A stretch of DNA of 64,000 bases from Hirundichthys speculiger (taxonomy: Eukaryota; Chordata; Actinopteri; Beloniformes; Exocoetidae): assembly GCA_018398805.1 (NCBI GenBank), contig JAGFBZ010000329.1:124001-188000 (forward strand), in the 5' to 3' direction. The translations under genes and the position numbers were made by a program. Numbering within the stretch: the first letter of the stretch is position 1; each line of letters opens with the position of its first letter. Positions 43,653-54,445 of this stretch are shown here, piece after piece. The notes beneath the pieces are model-generated. The model was not told the origin of the DNA, did no database searches, and saw nothing but the letters and a program-made list of their open reading frames with translations.

Positions 43653-44936
43653 CAGAATCAGAATCAAATTTATTGTCGCCACTGAGCCAGCGTCCCAACA
43701 CAGCAGAATTTGACTTCCCAGTTCACCGTCCAAGAGAAACATACAAAAACAACACAACATATGGACAGGAGTCAACGGTGCTTGGGTCAGCGCTATAAGA
43801 GCGCTTCAATTTAACAGAGGAAAATATGACCACATAGGGGATGGGGCGGGGGGGATAAAAAACAGGTGTCTCACACCACATGTCCTTGATCAGAGGTACA
43901 TGTTGTGGGATTCACAAAAAAAAACCTCAGCACAGGCATAACAAGCTTAATACAAGACAAGACATCATATCAGGAAAAAGGTCCCAGCCAAGCGGCCCGT
44001 GCACGCTCGCCCCATGGCACGCAGCCGGTGGCGCGCAGTGCAATCAGTCCGCTCCACATGGGGGAGTACACCAGGATCCAGCGAGGACGTTGAGAGTCAG
44101 GGAAAGGCAATGGAGCGGGGGATGGTGTGGGGGGGGAGCCTACTTCGGATAAGACCTCGGTGAGATTCTTTTTCAGTTCGGCCTTGGCCAAGGCCGCTCA
44201 GGGGCGCCAGATTCAGATAAGAGAGATTGTTTTCGGTCAGACTGACAGCGAATTTTTTGCCTGCCTTAAGTCCTTTGCTGGTTCTCTCTCGTGGGAAATC
44301 ATCCGAAAGTCCGAATTATTCGTGTCCATTCTCCCTAAGTATTGCATGTAGTGACCCCAAGTTGTTATCCATTTTCCCCATGAGTTCATGCATCTGAAGC
44401 TGTCGGTGGTTCACGCCGTGAATCACGTCCAGTTTCCGATTCATCTCGTCTCTTTTTACAGTCTCGGCACTCACAGCACGACTGACCTCCACGCACATGG
44501 ACATAAGGACCGGAATAGCAGCATCTGTGTGCTTAATTTTCCGATACATCAGGTATCCGCCAACTCCAAACAGCAGGAATCTGATGATCATAAATCCAAA
44601 TATGTAGACATCTTCAGCGTCCTCGATGAACAGAGGAGCCTGGCAGCTCAAGCGCCACTTCCTCCATGGATCTTGAACGTACCCCGCTGGCTCTGTGCCA
44701 TCTGGACATGAAGGCTCACCTATCGATTCCCTCCTTGTAGAAAAAATTTGATCAATTGCATTAGAGACCAGCTAACCAGATCCATGGTTGATTTAGATAT
44801 TCAGATTTTATCCGTATGAGGCTCCAAAAACACACAGACAGGACAAAGAGCAGCGAGGATCAGATAGAGGGGCAGGAGCTCACAGAAAAGCGTCCGCCTT
44901 CGCTGGAGAGCAGGAAGAAAAAAAAGTAAACAGTAA
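43653..44936 (-). mobile_element. retroposed unit with a transmembrane ORF, copy 2
   Basis: Read on the minus strand this is a compact transcript-like unit. It has a 5' leader of about 160 bases (44936-44780), the ORF (ATG at about 44783), a 3' UTR of about 650 bases, and an end ACAATAAATTTGATTCTGATTCTG: a polyadenylation-like AATAAA merging into a short GATTCT tail, as in many non-LTR elements. No reverse transcriptase is encoded. It interrupts a Tc1-like element, which proves mobility. It could be a SINE-like or LINE-mobilised non-autonomous element, or a retrogene that amplified. Confidence 0.6.
44316..44783 (-). pseudogene. single-pass membrane protein ORF, copy 2, N-terminal frameshift
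   Basis: The same start MDLVSWSL is present, but one base is missing relative to copy 1 (CTAATG versus CTCAATG), shifting the frame after codon 8. The downstream frame resumes as the 111-residue ORF at 44651-44316: APLFIEDAEDVYIFGFMII, then RFLLFGVGGYLMYRKIKHTD. Gly to Arg inside the membrane helix is a notable change. The shared helical region VCVEVSRAVSAETVKRDEMN is identical in most positions. The C-terminus differs (LHAILRENGHE), so the two copies end differently. Confidence 0.6.
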
Positions 44937-44948
44937 ACAAAAACACAG

Positions 44949-45296
44949 TTATTTGATTCGATTGTCAGTATTTAACATGACCACCATTCGCCTCAAGGAC
45001 ACTGATAATTGATGGGTCCCAATGGTTTCAGCAGCAGTTCTTGTTGCTGGTCGAAACCTGTCACGGAGATGTGACAGCCGATTCGCTCGGTCCTGTGCGA
45101 CCGTTGTGACACGTGGTCGACCAGATCTTGGACGGTCATTGGAGGATCCAGTGGTCTGGAAACGCTCAGCAAGGCGTACAACAGTAGAGTGATGGACTCC
45201 AAACACCCTGGCTACAGCCCGTGTGCTCCTTCCAGCTTGAAGCATGCCAATGGCACGATCTCTCTCTGGTTGCTGTAGTCGTGGCATCGTGAACAA
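44949..45296 (-). pseudogene. Tc1-like transposase, N-terminal DNA-binding domain joined to C-terminus
   Basis: The 115-residue frame MFTMPRLQQPERDRAIGMLQ includes GRSTRAVARVFGVHHSTVVR, a helix-turn-helix, then DRPRSGRPRVTT, the GRPR hinge. It reaches TRTAAETIGTH and then jumps to LRRMVVMLNTDNRIK, the far C-terminus. The whole DDE catalytic domain is deleted. An intact DNA-binding half could bind the element's terminal repeats, but nothing indicates expression. Confidence 0.85.
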
Positions 45297-45587
45297 ATGT
45301 GCTTTTTATCCATTTTGGTGTCTTTTTATAGGGAATGGTTGTGCACAATTGAGGACAGGTCCAATTCATCTCTGAGTTTTACTCATGACCCAGACATAGG
45401 TGATTATACAAAACTACAATTGTTATTGCTGATCAAAATCAATCAACCGGAACCAGGAAAACAGTGATTTCATTTTGACTCAAAATTGTACTAAACTCAT
45501 TGTAGTCTGTAATTTTTCACTGTCTATAATATTTTTGGAAAAATTGAGAAAACGAAAATGGTGCGTTTCTTTTTTCCTTCAGTATAC

Positions 45588-46505
45588 ATTAATGAGCAAA
45601 ATAATGTTGGGGGGGACCTAGTTGATAACAAGAACCAATAAAGAAATAATTCTGGACATAATTTGAACCAGTAATATGTCCAGGGTGCCACATGTATATG
45701 TAATAAATTAATAACAATTAGATAAAAAGACTTTTTTTATACTTGCCATTTTCTTTGATTATGATTAAATATTCTAATTTTAGTTCATATTTGTTCTTGA
45801 TTAAGCACAGAGAGACAACTTGTATTGTAATAGACACTATAGAAATAAAACTGAATTTAATTGTAATCAACAAATTACATTAAATGTAAGATCTTACTCT
45901 GATTAAAATTGTCTGTGTTGGACTATAATAATGTCATAGTTTAAGGTTTACCACCTTTTTTTATAAATATATTTCTCTGTCTGCTATGATGCTGCATACC
46001 CATAAAAATATGGAAATGATCAAACTGTCTCTAACTGATCTAAATTTCATCTGGTTTTTTACATGATCATATTTAATCTAAATATAACAGATAATAAGGT
46101 GAATGTAACAGAAGGTTTTAATATTTCTGAAACCCTGTTCATCAGTCTGAGGCCTGTCATGGGCCTTGTAAAATATTCATCTGAATGAAACCTTTATTCT
46201 GCTGAAATAAAACAATGTTACAGGAATAAAAAGTAAATAGTGAAATAAAAACAAGACAAACATCTGCCTTTAACAAACCTGTCATGTACAATGCAATAAT
46301 GTAACACATAAAATGTTTTAATTCATATTTATCTTTTACTTCTTATTCTGTTGGTAGTTTAATCTGCAGCAATGACTCATTTTCTAACATAGTTAATAAA
46401 TACTAGGCTAAATACGCCTCTATGTTTACATATCTTATGCGTCTTTTTATTTTTTTTTTTGTTTTTTAAAATGTATTTTTTCTTACTTCATTATATGCAT
46501 TAAAT
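45588..46505. other. AT-rich DNA with a decayed L2 3' tail
   Basis: The stretch 45725-45862 (cttgccattttctttgatta ... tagacactatagaaataaaactgaatttaattg) is a diverged plus-strand copy of the L2 3' end seen at 40.3 kb. Nothing else is recognised. Confidence 0.5.
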
Positions 46506-46559
46506 CCGTGGCTCTGTTGAGGCTTTGGATACAAGAGGTGAGACAAGTACTGGTCTTTT

Positions 46560-47225
46560 TGTTTTTAGCCATGATGGATTACACACTTAGAAAGGACAAG
46601 GACTTTAAGAAGATTTTTGATACCATCCCTGCCAATGCTACATACACATCAAATCATATACAAAATGAAATAATTGAACTAATGAGCAAAATCATAACTG
46701 AGGAAATTGTAAATGAAATCCACTGACCTCTACACTGGTGTCCGTCTGGTCCAAAGTGCACTTGAATGTGTGGAAGAACTTAGAAGTGACAGTCAGTTTG
46801 ATGCACTTATGCATAGGCCTCTGTTGGACTTGACAGGGATAGATGCTAAAGAAGCTGAGTTTAATGTGGCAAAGCGCTTTTCGAAAGATGAAATGGCCAA
46901 ATCTGACAAACACGAAAGCTGGACAACACTTTGAAAACATACAGCATGTCTCTGGCAGCTATGCCAACAGTCATAGAAACGCTGAAGCTCAGCTTAACCT
47001 TTGGTGCATCAACTGCAACATGTGAAAATTCATTCTCAGTGTTGAAGAATGTGTTCAGTGAACACAGAAGGAGCGTGTTGAACGAAAGAAAAGCCCATCT
47101 GATTCAGATTGCTGTTGAGAAGGACCTCAACCCAAAAGTTCACTGGAGAGAAACTGCTGAGAAGATTCAACACATCTTCAAGGAGGCTGCAGCTCTACTA
47201 AGTAAAGGTATGCTGTTCCTCTAGG
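46560..47225 (+). pseudogene. ZMYM1-like hAT transposase fragment
   Basis: Frame pieces: DYTLRKDKDFKKIFDTIPAN then ATYTSNHIQNEIIELMSKII (46577-46725), typical of the DUF4371 region of this hAT group; LYTGVRLVQSALECVEELRS (46716-46934); and, after a one-base shift near 46930, AAMPTVIETLKLSLTFGAST then CENSFSVLKNVFSEHRRSVL, the hAT C-terminal dimerisation motif. The central catalytic part is largely deleted. A second copy of the middle piece lies at 54288-54445. Confidence 0.85.
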
Positions 47226-47494
47226 TGGGCCTATATTTTAAATAGAATTCTGTTTTACTGTGTCCTGTGTTCTTTTTATGAGCTGAGTTTAACCTTTGTC
47301 ATCTCTCTCTGTCCAATAAGGGTCCTCTGCCCCCTGGTGGTGTCACTGTGCCACTATCCTGGAAGTGCCTCCACAGAAGACTGTCTCCAGTCCCAGAAAA
47401 CCTGCACCTTTTGCTGTGGTATGGTGGTTTCTGCCAGATTGAATGGACCACACAGGTTATATTTATTTTTGTTATTTATTTTTCTATGTTTTAT

Positions 47495-48430
47495 TTTCAG
47501 GGTAAGAAACATCTGTCGCTAGATTGTCTGATGGGTGAGGTAGCCCAGACTAAATGTAGCATTTTCTTTGTTCTGCAGCGATTAGGCTCTTGCCGATTGT
47601 GCTAGCATAATTTTTGGCATAATCTGAGTAATTGAGCATAATTTTTGCCTTTTTTCCAAAAGCAGCACTGCTAGCATAATCCGTATATTTTCTTGTCTTA
47701 ATAGCACAATCTTAGAATAATTCAAGAAAACAAAGGTCTCAGCTACTAAAAACGATAGATTACTATTAACAGTTGGTTCCACTCCTATTGCAATTGCTTT
47801 TTAGTTTTGTTGAGATACGGTGGGAATTCGATTAAACGGAACCGGATGTCTGTGTCTCGGTCCCAGACTCCTTAGTCTTCCTCCCAGTGCTCGTTTCAAA
47901 ATGGCGGCTGTGATCCGCGGATAGTTATCCGCCGTATAGGCCTAACCACCGGATAAAGTTACCCAGGTTTTGAACAACCGGGCCCAGAACGTCAGGCCAG
48001 GGTTAATAAAATACATTTTCAAACTTGTCTTGTGAGTTGTGAAGTTTGTGCACAGAATAATTTTAAAAAAAAAAGTAGCATAATTTTGAAAAGCGAGCAT
48101 AATTTGAGCATAATTTGGGTGAAAAATGAGCACTGCCACTAGCATAAAATGCCACTTTTACGAGCACATTTGGCAAATGGCTAGCAGCGATATTGCTGCA
48201 AAAATGCACTTGAAAGACATTTTAAATATTATTGTTTGACTGGTATCATTCCACTTGAAATCACTGTCATGTTTAGTGATGGTTTTGAGCTGTATAGATA
48301 AAATTAGTTTGAATTTCTATGTTTTATTTTCAGGGTAAGAAACATCTGTTGCTAGATTGTCTGATGGGTGAGGTAGCCCAGAATAAATGTAGCATTTTCT
48401 TTGTTCTGCAGCGATATTGCTGCAAAAATG
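47495..48430. repeat. 125-bp direct duplication flanking a GCATAATTT-rich insert
   Basis: The block tattttcagggtaagaaaca to ttctgcagcga occurs at 47497-47582 and again at 48328-48412. The intervening DNA is rich in gcataattt units (47600-48125). Exon-like boundaries (ttttcag, ttctgcag) are inside the duplicated block, but no continuous frame supports a gene. Confidence 0.6.
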
Positions 48431-49124
48431 CACTTGAAATACACTTTAAATATTCTTGTTTTGCTAGTATCCTTCCGTTTGAAATGATGGGAAAATGCAT
48501 AATTTAGTCCAAAACAATAGAAATTCAGGGTTAGAATTGATAACTGATATACAAAGTTTTAAAAAGTAAGTAAAATAATACACTTGCAGCTCTATTTTCA
48601 TTTTATTTTATTATTTTTGCACTCCAAGACCAAAGTAATTTCATAACAAAGATTCATTCCTTTTTTTTTTTTTTTTTTTTTGTTGTTGTTAGAAAATGTG
48701 AAAAGGAAGAACTGATTTCATTTTGGGGTGTGATCTGGAAGAAATCCTGGCTTCTGGATCACTTTCAAATTTTTCAATAATTGTGTTTAGTGGAGGTCTG
48801 CGCTCTCTGAGTGCTTTTCTAGTTCTAATATGTATTTATTACAGGTTTTTATGTCATTTCATGTATTATTTATAATTTATTGAAAAAAATAATGTTATAA
48901 TTTTGGGGGGCTTGGAACGGATTAGAGCATTTACATGGAAAAAGCGTCTCCACTTAAAAAATTTTCAGGTTACGAAACTACTTTGAGAATCAATTAATTT
49001 CATAAGTAGAGGTAGCGCTGTATAAATATATGAATGCATACATAAATACATACTTTTTGCCTATGAATGAATAAATAATTAGATAAATAAGATACATAAT
49101 TGGACATGAAATGAATAATAAAAA
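48431..49124. other. AT-rich unassigned DNA
   Basis: A T-run of about 22 lies at 48660-48681 and TTGTTG follows. No gene or transposon end is recognised. Confidence 0.4.
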
Positions 49125-50588
49125 TATGTCTCACATGCCCATTTCCCAATGTTAACAACGTCAGTACGGGGTCAGCGTAAGGTCAACGTGACTGCCCAGT
49201 TAGCTTACGTCGTAATATCATTTAACCGCTGGAATTTTATTTCACAGATAGCAAAGAAAACTTTTTAGCAGCAACATGGATGGTTTTCTAAAAAGAAAAG
49301 CCCCACAGGAACAGAACATCACAGAGGAGCCGACTTCTTCATCAAGCCTTCATCCACCAGCTCTGAATCTGCTCCATAGCTACCAAAGCTAGCTGCTAGC
49401 GATGAGGCTAAAAAGAGGCAATACAAGGATGATGGATGGAAGCAAGCACATCACGGATGAAGAGAAGCTTTCCTGCTGAGGCCTACTCTGGTGCAGTTAT
49501 CCTGTTCAGGTTATTTAAACTAAATAAACGGGACGTATGCATTTACAGTCGGAGCGATGCAGTGTGGCTTTGGATTATATTTTACTCTGGGGTGTCGTGA
49601 GATTTTATTCACTTTTGAAAGGTGTCGTGACTGAAAAAAGGTTGAGAAAGGCTGATCTAGGGTAGAAATTGTCTTAGCATAAGATTTAATTTCTTCATGA
49701 AAATTGTAGAAAGAAAAGTTTTAATTACCTTACAGTTGTGGATATGAAATGTTCCCATTAGAAATACAAGTATAAACCCCTCAAATCAAGATGAGGGTTG
49801 TTGAATCAACATTTTAATTTGATTACTCCTAATAATCCTCTGGAATACCAGGAGAGGGAACAATTACTGGAAATGACTGCATTTATATAATCTTGTTCTT
49901 GCGTTTTTGTGCACATTATCATCTTCTCTACCACGTAAAAGAGTGTTTTTAAAGGCCAGAGAGGTTGTGGCAAAAGAAGGAATCACTTAAAACCAAAAAC
50001 TGCTAAGAGACCCACAGACCACAGAACTGAATTTGTTTTATAATCGAGTACTGGACTTTCTGTTGTCGTTACATATCTGTGCCACTAGATGGAGCCGAGA
50101 GAATTATTCATAAATGAAAAATGAATCAAATCTCCCCTGTTCTGTACATCATTGTCCAAGTAAACCAAGCATTATCAGATCCCAGCACTTCCACTTCCTC
50201 TACCTGCTCAGGTCCATTTCATTCTCCTACAGTGACAGAAAACCAGCAATACACAGTCTGATATATTATATACTTCCATACTGGGAAACTTTACACACAC
50301 AGAATGCTTTCATGACATATTTTATTATACACATATGTAATAATGTATGTAGAGAATCTATTTGGTCATACAGTCTTTGTAATTCATAGTAATTCCCAAG
50401 TGTCATGACAGACACTAATATTTAATGCTCCACAACCTGCTGTAGTTTAGATACATCTGCTTGTCATCATACAGCTGACCAGTAGGTGGTGTCGTGTCCA
50501 CATGAACTCTGGGTAATGAACCCTTTCTTAAACCGGCAGGCTGAAGTGGTTCGATGCCTCATGAGGCTTCATGTCACCATCACTAGTA

Positions 50589-50590
<2 letters not shown>

Positions 50591-50663
<73 letters not shown>
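50591..50663. repeat. (AT)n microsatellite
   Basis: About 36 AT units. The equivalent array in copy 2 of the duplication lies at 55371-55450. Confidence 0.97.
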
Positions 50664-50664
<1 letters not shown>

Positions 50665-51017
50665 CATATATAAGGCCCAGCCCGATAAAATACTGACATT
50701 TATTCATATTGTCATCAGCCACTGAACACATCTGTTGTTTCCAACTAAATCCTTGTCTATGTATACTAAGTTTAAAATGTGTTGTTGGTAGTTTTTCAGA
50801 TTTGTATGGATGAGTTTTGAGATGTTTGTCTCCTCCTTCAAAGCTTTCCGTAACAGCAGACAGTCGTCCAACATGGCAGTCCACGTCCTTCATGTCCTCC
50901 CTTCTTTTTTCCGTGTTTCTAATTGTCTTTGCACTTATGATATATTTTAGTTGTCTTATTTATTTGGTTTTAGCCAGTCTTTGGTGTTTCCACACACTAA
51001 ATTGTTGTAGTTTACAA

Positions 51018-52088
51018 TAGGGATGCGCGCGATTAGTCGTCTAACCGATTAAACGTCCGCCCACTTTCTAGTCGGCACCAGAAATATTAGTCGTTTAAAC
51101 CAATTTGTGTTTTATTCATGTACAAGGCCGCTTAACTGTCATACAGCCGCCCGCCACTAGTCGGAGCTACAGAGCCGTCAGACAGCAGCCCCCTCCCCGC
51201 GGAAATGCTCGAGAAGACTGGAGTTTTAAAACGGCACGGTGGGAAGATGGCCTCTCACAAAACCAGCGCGGTTTGGCGGTACTTTAATCTAGAAAATGAA
51301 AACAAGGTAGTATGTAGACTGTGTCAGAAACAACTGGCATACAATCACTCGACTGGAGCAATGCGCAACCACATTCAACTCAAGCATTTGGATGTTAATC
51401 TGCACGAGACGACGGCAGGTAATGCTAGCGGTGCTAGCCACACTCAGGCTGATTTGACATTGTTTACCCGGAGACGTGTTCTCCCGTCCGGTCTGAGAGA
51501 TTTTAGATGTTTGTTTAATTTTACACTCATATTGAACTGCGCATAGAGCTTAATAATTCAGCAGCAATTTATCTTTTTTAGATGTTACATTTATTTGTTA
51601 ACTTTAAGTGAGTTATTGTCGGATGTGCAGGGTTTATATTCATACTGCACGGCGCAAAATGCTGCTCGTTTCGGTTGAAATTTAATTATAATTTAGATGT
51701 TTTATTAACTTGAAAGTGAATTAAAGCTATAATTTTTGTTGGATAATCTCCAAGATTCAATGTGTCAGAGGCAATTTATTTATTTTGGTGGTTAACGTTT
51801 GACTGAGTTGCCTTCATGTTCACATTCATTCATACTGCACGGTGCAAAGTGTCTCGTACTTCAGCGGCATTTAAAATCCGACATGGTTGTTGAACATTGT
51901 GATTAAAGGCTTAAAGAACTCTTGTTACACACAATATTTTTTGGGACAATGTTTCAAATTCTGTTTCGATGTTTCAATAAATTGTGCTAAGTTTTCTGAG
52001 TGTTTTCCTTTTTTTTAGACTAGTCGACTAGTCTTAATTAAAATTTTCGTTTAGTCGACAGGGAAATTAGTCGCCAGGAACATCCCTA
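51018..52088 (+). mobile_element. hAT element with BED finger, perfect TSD and known empty site
   Basis: The ends TAGGGATGC and GCATCCCTA-like (right end ...AACATCCCTA) are followed inward by ATTAGTCG/GTCGACTA-rich sequence. GTTTACAA occurs on both sides (51010-51017 and 52089-52096). The second copy of the segmental duplication has one GTTTACAA and no element near 55788, so the insertion postdates the duplication. The element is 1071 bp, with one BED exon and no DDE domain. Confidence 0.93.
51205..51546 (+). CDS. BED zinc-finger ORF of the hAT element
   Basis: In this 113-residue frame the conserved part is MASHKTSAVWRYFNLENENK then VVCRLCQKQLAYNHSTGAMR and NHIQLKH. It has the W..F start, C-x2-C (CRLC) and H-x4-H (HIQLKH) of a BED finger, close to ZBED proteins. 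Beyond residue about 70 the frame probably runs into intron (NASGASHTQADLT...), because a donor-like GCAG|gtaatg lies at 51417. DNA binding is plausible but transposition is not. Confidence 0.65.
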   Translation: MLEKTGVLKRHGGKMASHKTSAVWRYFNLENENKVVCRLCQKQLAYNHSTGAMRNHIQLKHLDVNLHETTAGNASGASHTQADLTLFTRRRVLPSGLRDFRCLFNFTLILNCA

Positions 52089-52715
52089 GTTTACAATAGC
52101 GCTTCAGCTGCGGTGTGTGTGTGTGTGTGTAAGTGTGTGTGTGGTTGTATGATTTTGGGTTTTATTTTTGCTTTGTTTTGTCCGCTTTTATGTTGTAAAG
52201 CACTTTGTGCAACATTTCATTTACATGAAAAGTGCTCAATAAAGAAAGTCTGATTGATTGATTGATTGACTGAAATACATTCATGAAGGAAAACATACAT
52301 GGAGATTAAAAAAGCCCACATAAATAGGTTTGTGGCTGCTGCCGCCAGCCTAAGGCTCAGTATTTTTCCGGGCTTATGATGCATTTATTTTATTTTATGC
52401 AACTGCTGACAGCTGAGAATATTACCATCAGGTTCTGAAGAAGACTTCAGTGGCCCGAGTTTTGGTCCATATCAGATATATCAATTCACCAGGAACGCAT
52501 AAAGTTTTTCTCTGTCTGTCGGATCTGGCTTTTAAAGTAAGTGTTGTTTAGTAAGAATTTGTTTGTTTGTTTGTTATGGATTAGATCACTGACATAATTC
52601 ACGTACGCTTAAGCAAATAACTTAGGAAAAGTAATTAAAACCCTTTATAGGAGCCTGTAGCAGGACGGCGGACCAGGCTGATGTTATAGCCCAGACGTCC
52701 CACATGGGATGTCCA

Positions 52716-52930
52716 GATTGTCCCTCTTGCTAACTCTCTTGCAGAGAGTTAGCAAGAGGGACAATCACCAACTAGCTAAACTTACTAAATTTATCTCTTG
52801 CTTTTTTCCACTTCCATCTCGGCCGGATCCAGATGCGCTTGAAATATTACCCTGAGTCACAATGCACCTTGTGACTCAGGGTGATATTTCAAGCACATAT
52901 CACCCTGAGTCACAAGGTGCATTAGAGCGT
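52716..52930. repeat. cluster of hairpins at the end of duplication copy 1
   Basis: First hairpin: gattgtccctcttgctaact with 23-bp arms at 52716-52738 and 52744-52766 and a 5-base loop. Second: tgagtcacaatgcaccttgtgactca and further inverted copies of ttgaaatat(t/c)accctgagtc at 52847-52925. A MADF tail fragment (stop to KW, 52750-52832) lies between them. The duplication partner at 56.4 kb has none of the hairpins. Confidence 0.75.
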
Positions 52931-52934
52931 TGAC

Positions 52935-54107
52935 ATCAGACGGTGATATGCGCTTGAAACCGCATGTTGAATAGATAACTCATGGAGAACTTGTGTAAAC
53001 AGTTTCAATTTGAAGTTTGAGCCCTGGTCATATTGAATGACGTTGGGTAAGCCGAATGTAGAAAAATACTTGGTTAGTGCTTTGATTACCGTGCTAGCTG
53101 TGATTCTACACAATGTAATGGCTTCTGGGTATCTCGTGGCAGCACACAGTGAGTAAAAACTGATTACCAGCTTTAGTACATGGTAAAGGGCCAACACAGT
53201 CTATGATTATTCGTTCAAATGGCTCTCCAACCACAGGAATGGGATGGAGTGGAGCATGCGGAATAGACTGGTTTGGTTTACCAGCTATCTGGCAGACATG
53301 CCACCCTCGGCAGTATCGAGCTACATCAGACTTTAAACCAGGCCGGTAGAAATGCTGAAGGATAAGGTGATAGGTTTTGGTTATACCCAGGTGTCCAGAC
53401 CACTGATGTTCGTGCGCCAATGATAAAATATGCCACCGGAATGGTTTTGGTATTATGATTTGTTCAATAACATTCCAGTCAACATGGGGTATTACTTTGG
53501 GACACCACTTACGCATTAACATACCACCATCCAGATAGAAAGCAATGGTTTCTGAGCTAGCCCCGTCAACACTTACCACCTTTGAGTAACATCTACGTAG
53601 CATTGGGTCTGCCTTTTGCTCTGCACACAGTTGATCACGGGTCACCGACAAAGGAAGAGTTCCTGAGCTTTTCTATCAGACACTGCAGCTCTCTCCACTA
53701 CCACCTCTGGCTCCCCTCCATCTGCAAGAATCGGAATGAAAAAACTGTCAGAGTCAAAGTTCTCATTTTGTTGTCTTAATTTCTGAGCACGAGTGAGAAC
53801 ACAAGTGGGTGAAGACTCAGCCTGGGAGAGGTTTATAATCTTTGGGTGGGTACTCTTAGGGGCATTCAAGACTTCCAATGCAGGAGTGACTTTTTCTACC
53901 CGCAATATCATTGCCCAACAGCAGGGGAACCCCTTTTATTGGTAATGCAGAACAAACAGCCATGGGAAAAACACCGCATACAAGCGTAGGCTGCAAATAA
54001 ACACGATGGACGGGTTTTGGAACATAGCCCATTTCAACACCTTGCAATACAGCACTATAACCGTAGGAAGACTCCTCAGAAAATGGCAATGCATCACTTA
54101 AGATCAC
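52935..54107 (-). pseudogene. Ty3/gypsy LTR retrotransposon fragment (protease end and integrase)
   Basis: Minus-strand frames in order: 54107-53856 with LLLGNDIAG, typical of the region after the retroelement protease; 53911-53642, a linker; 53651-53106 with an integrase zinc-binding pattern (HEHQ..GH followed by CRGWHVC); and 53197-52922 with FGLPNVIQYDQGSNF, the integrase core around a catalytic Asp. Reverse transcriptase and RNase H are missing and no LTRs are seen. Frameshifts make it non-functional. It has the layout of a retrotransposon, with no envelope gene visible. Confidence 0.85.
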
Positions 54108-54287
54108 AGATTAGCTGGCTATCAGGCACCAGCTGCAGAGGAAGAGGAAGCGGCCAGTCCTGGTCCGGGGATGGTCCAGTCAGCCAACCAGGAAGGCCAT
54201 TACTGAGCCTAGTTTTCCATTCATTTCCTGTATGACACATCAGATATTGGGTTTGCTGGATCCCCCCAATACTGCACTCCAAGCAAA

Positions 54288-54445
54288 ATCCACTGACCTC
54301 TACACTGGTGTCCGTCTTGTCCAAAGTGCACTTGAATGTGTGGAAGAACTTAGAAGTGACAGTCAGTTTGATGCACTTTTGGAGAAATGCACAAAAGAGA
54401 GAGAGATGACAGAACCTTCTGCTGCTAGACCCTCACAATCCAAAA
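54288..54445 (+). pseudogene. ZMYM1-like hAT fragment, second copy
   Basis: It matches 46712-46812 closely (STDLYTGVRLVQSALECVEE then LRSDSQFDALLEKC). It joins directly to duplication copy 2, whereas in the first copy 2.3 kb of other sequence separates the two. Confidence 0.8.

Larger units (their letters stand above)
43472..45585 (-). mobile_element. Tc1-like element with intact TIRs, internally deleted, with nested insertion
   Basis: The left end CACTCAAGGAAAAAAGAAAC continuing GCACCA and the right end, read inward, TACTGAAGGAAAAAAGAAAC continuing GCACCA are flanked by TA (43470-43471 and 45586-45587). It carries a deleted transposase (45296-44949). The 1.28-kb transmembrane-ORF element is inserted at 43653-44936. 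Without that insertion the element would be about 830 bp. Confidence 0.88.
49125..52740. repeat. segmental duplication, copy 1
   Basis: The stretches 49125-49620 and 50195-52715 match 54446-54930 and 54975-56418 nearly base for base. Differences: 49620-50195 is absent from copy 2, a hAT-BED element is inserted at 51018-52088 here only, and small indels occur. It includes repeat B, an (AT)n array and a retroelement-like tail with AATAAAG and (GATT)n near 52200-52270. No intact gene is contained. Confidence 0.9.

Noticed and set aside
47497..48412. Exon-like duplicated block with ttttcag and ttctgcag
   Set aside because: No open frame of useful length runs between the apparent acceptors and any donor, and the duplicates flank repeat-rich filler.
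50486..50893. ORFs containing long Ile-Tyr repeats
   Set aside because: They are translations of an (AT)n microsatellite, also seen at 14.2 and 55.4 kb.
52935..54107. Gypsy fragment as an infectious endogenous retrovirus
   Set aside because: Only part of the protease region and integrase is present, with frameshifts and no LTRs, reverse transcriptase or envelope visible.
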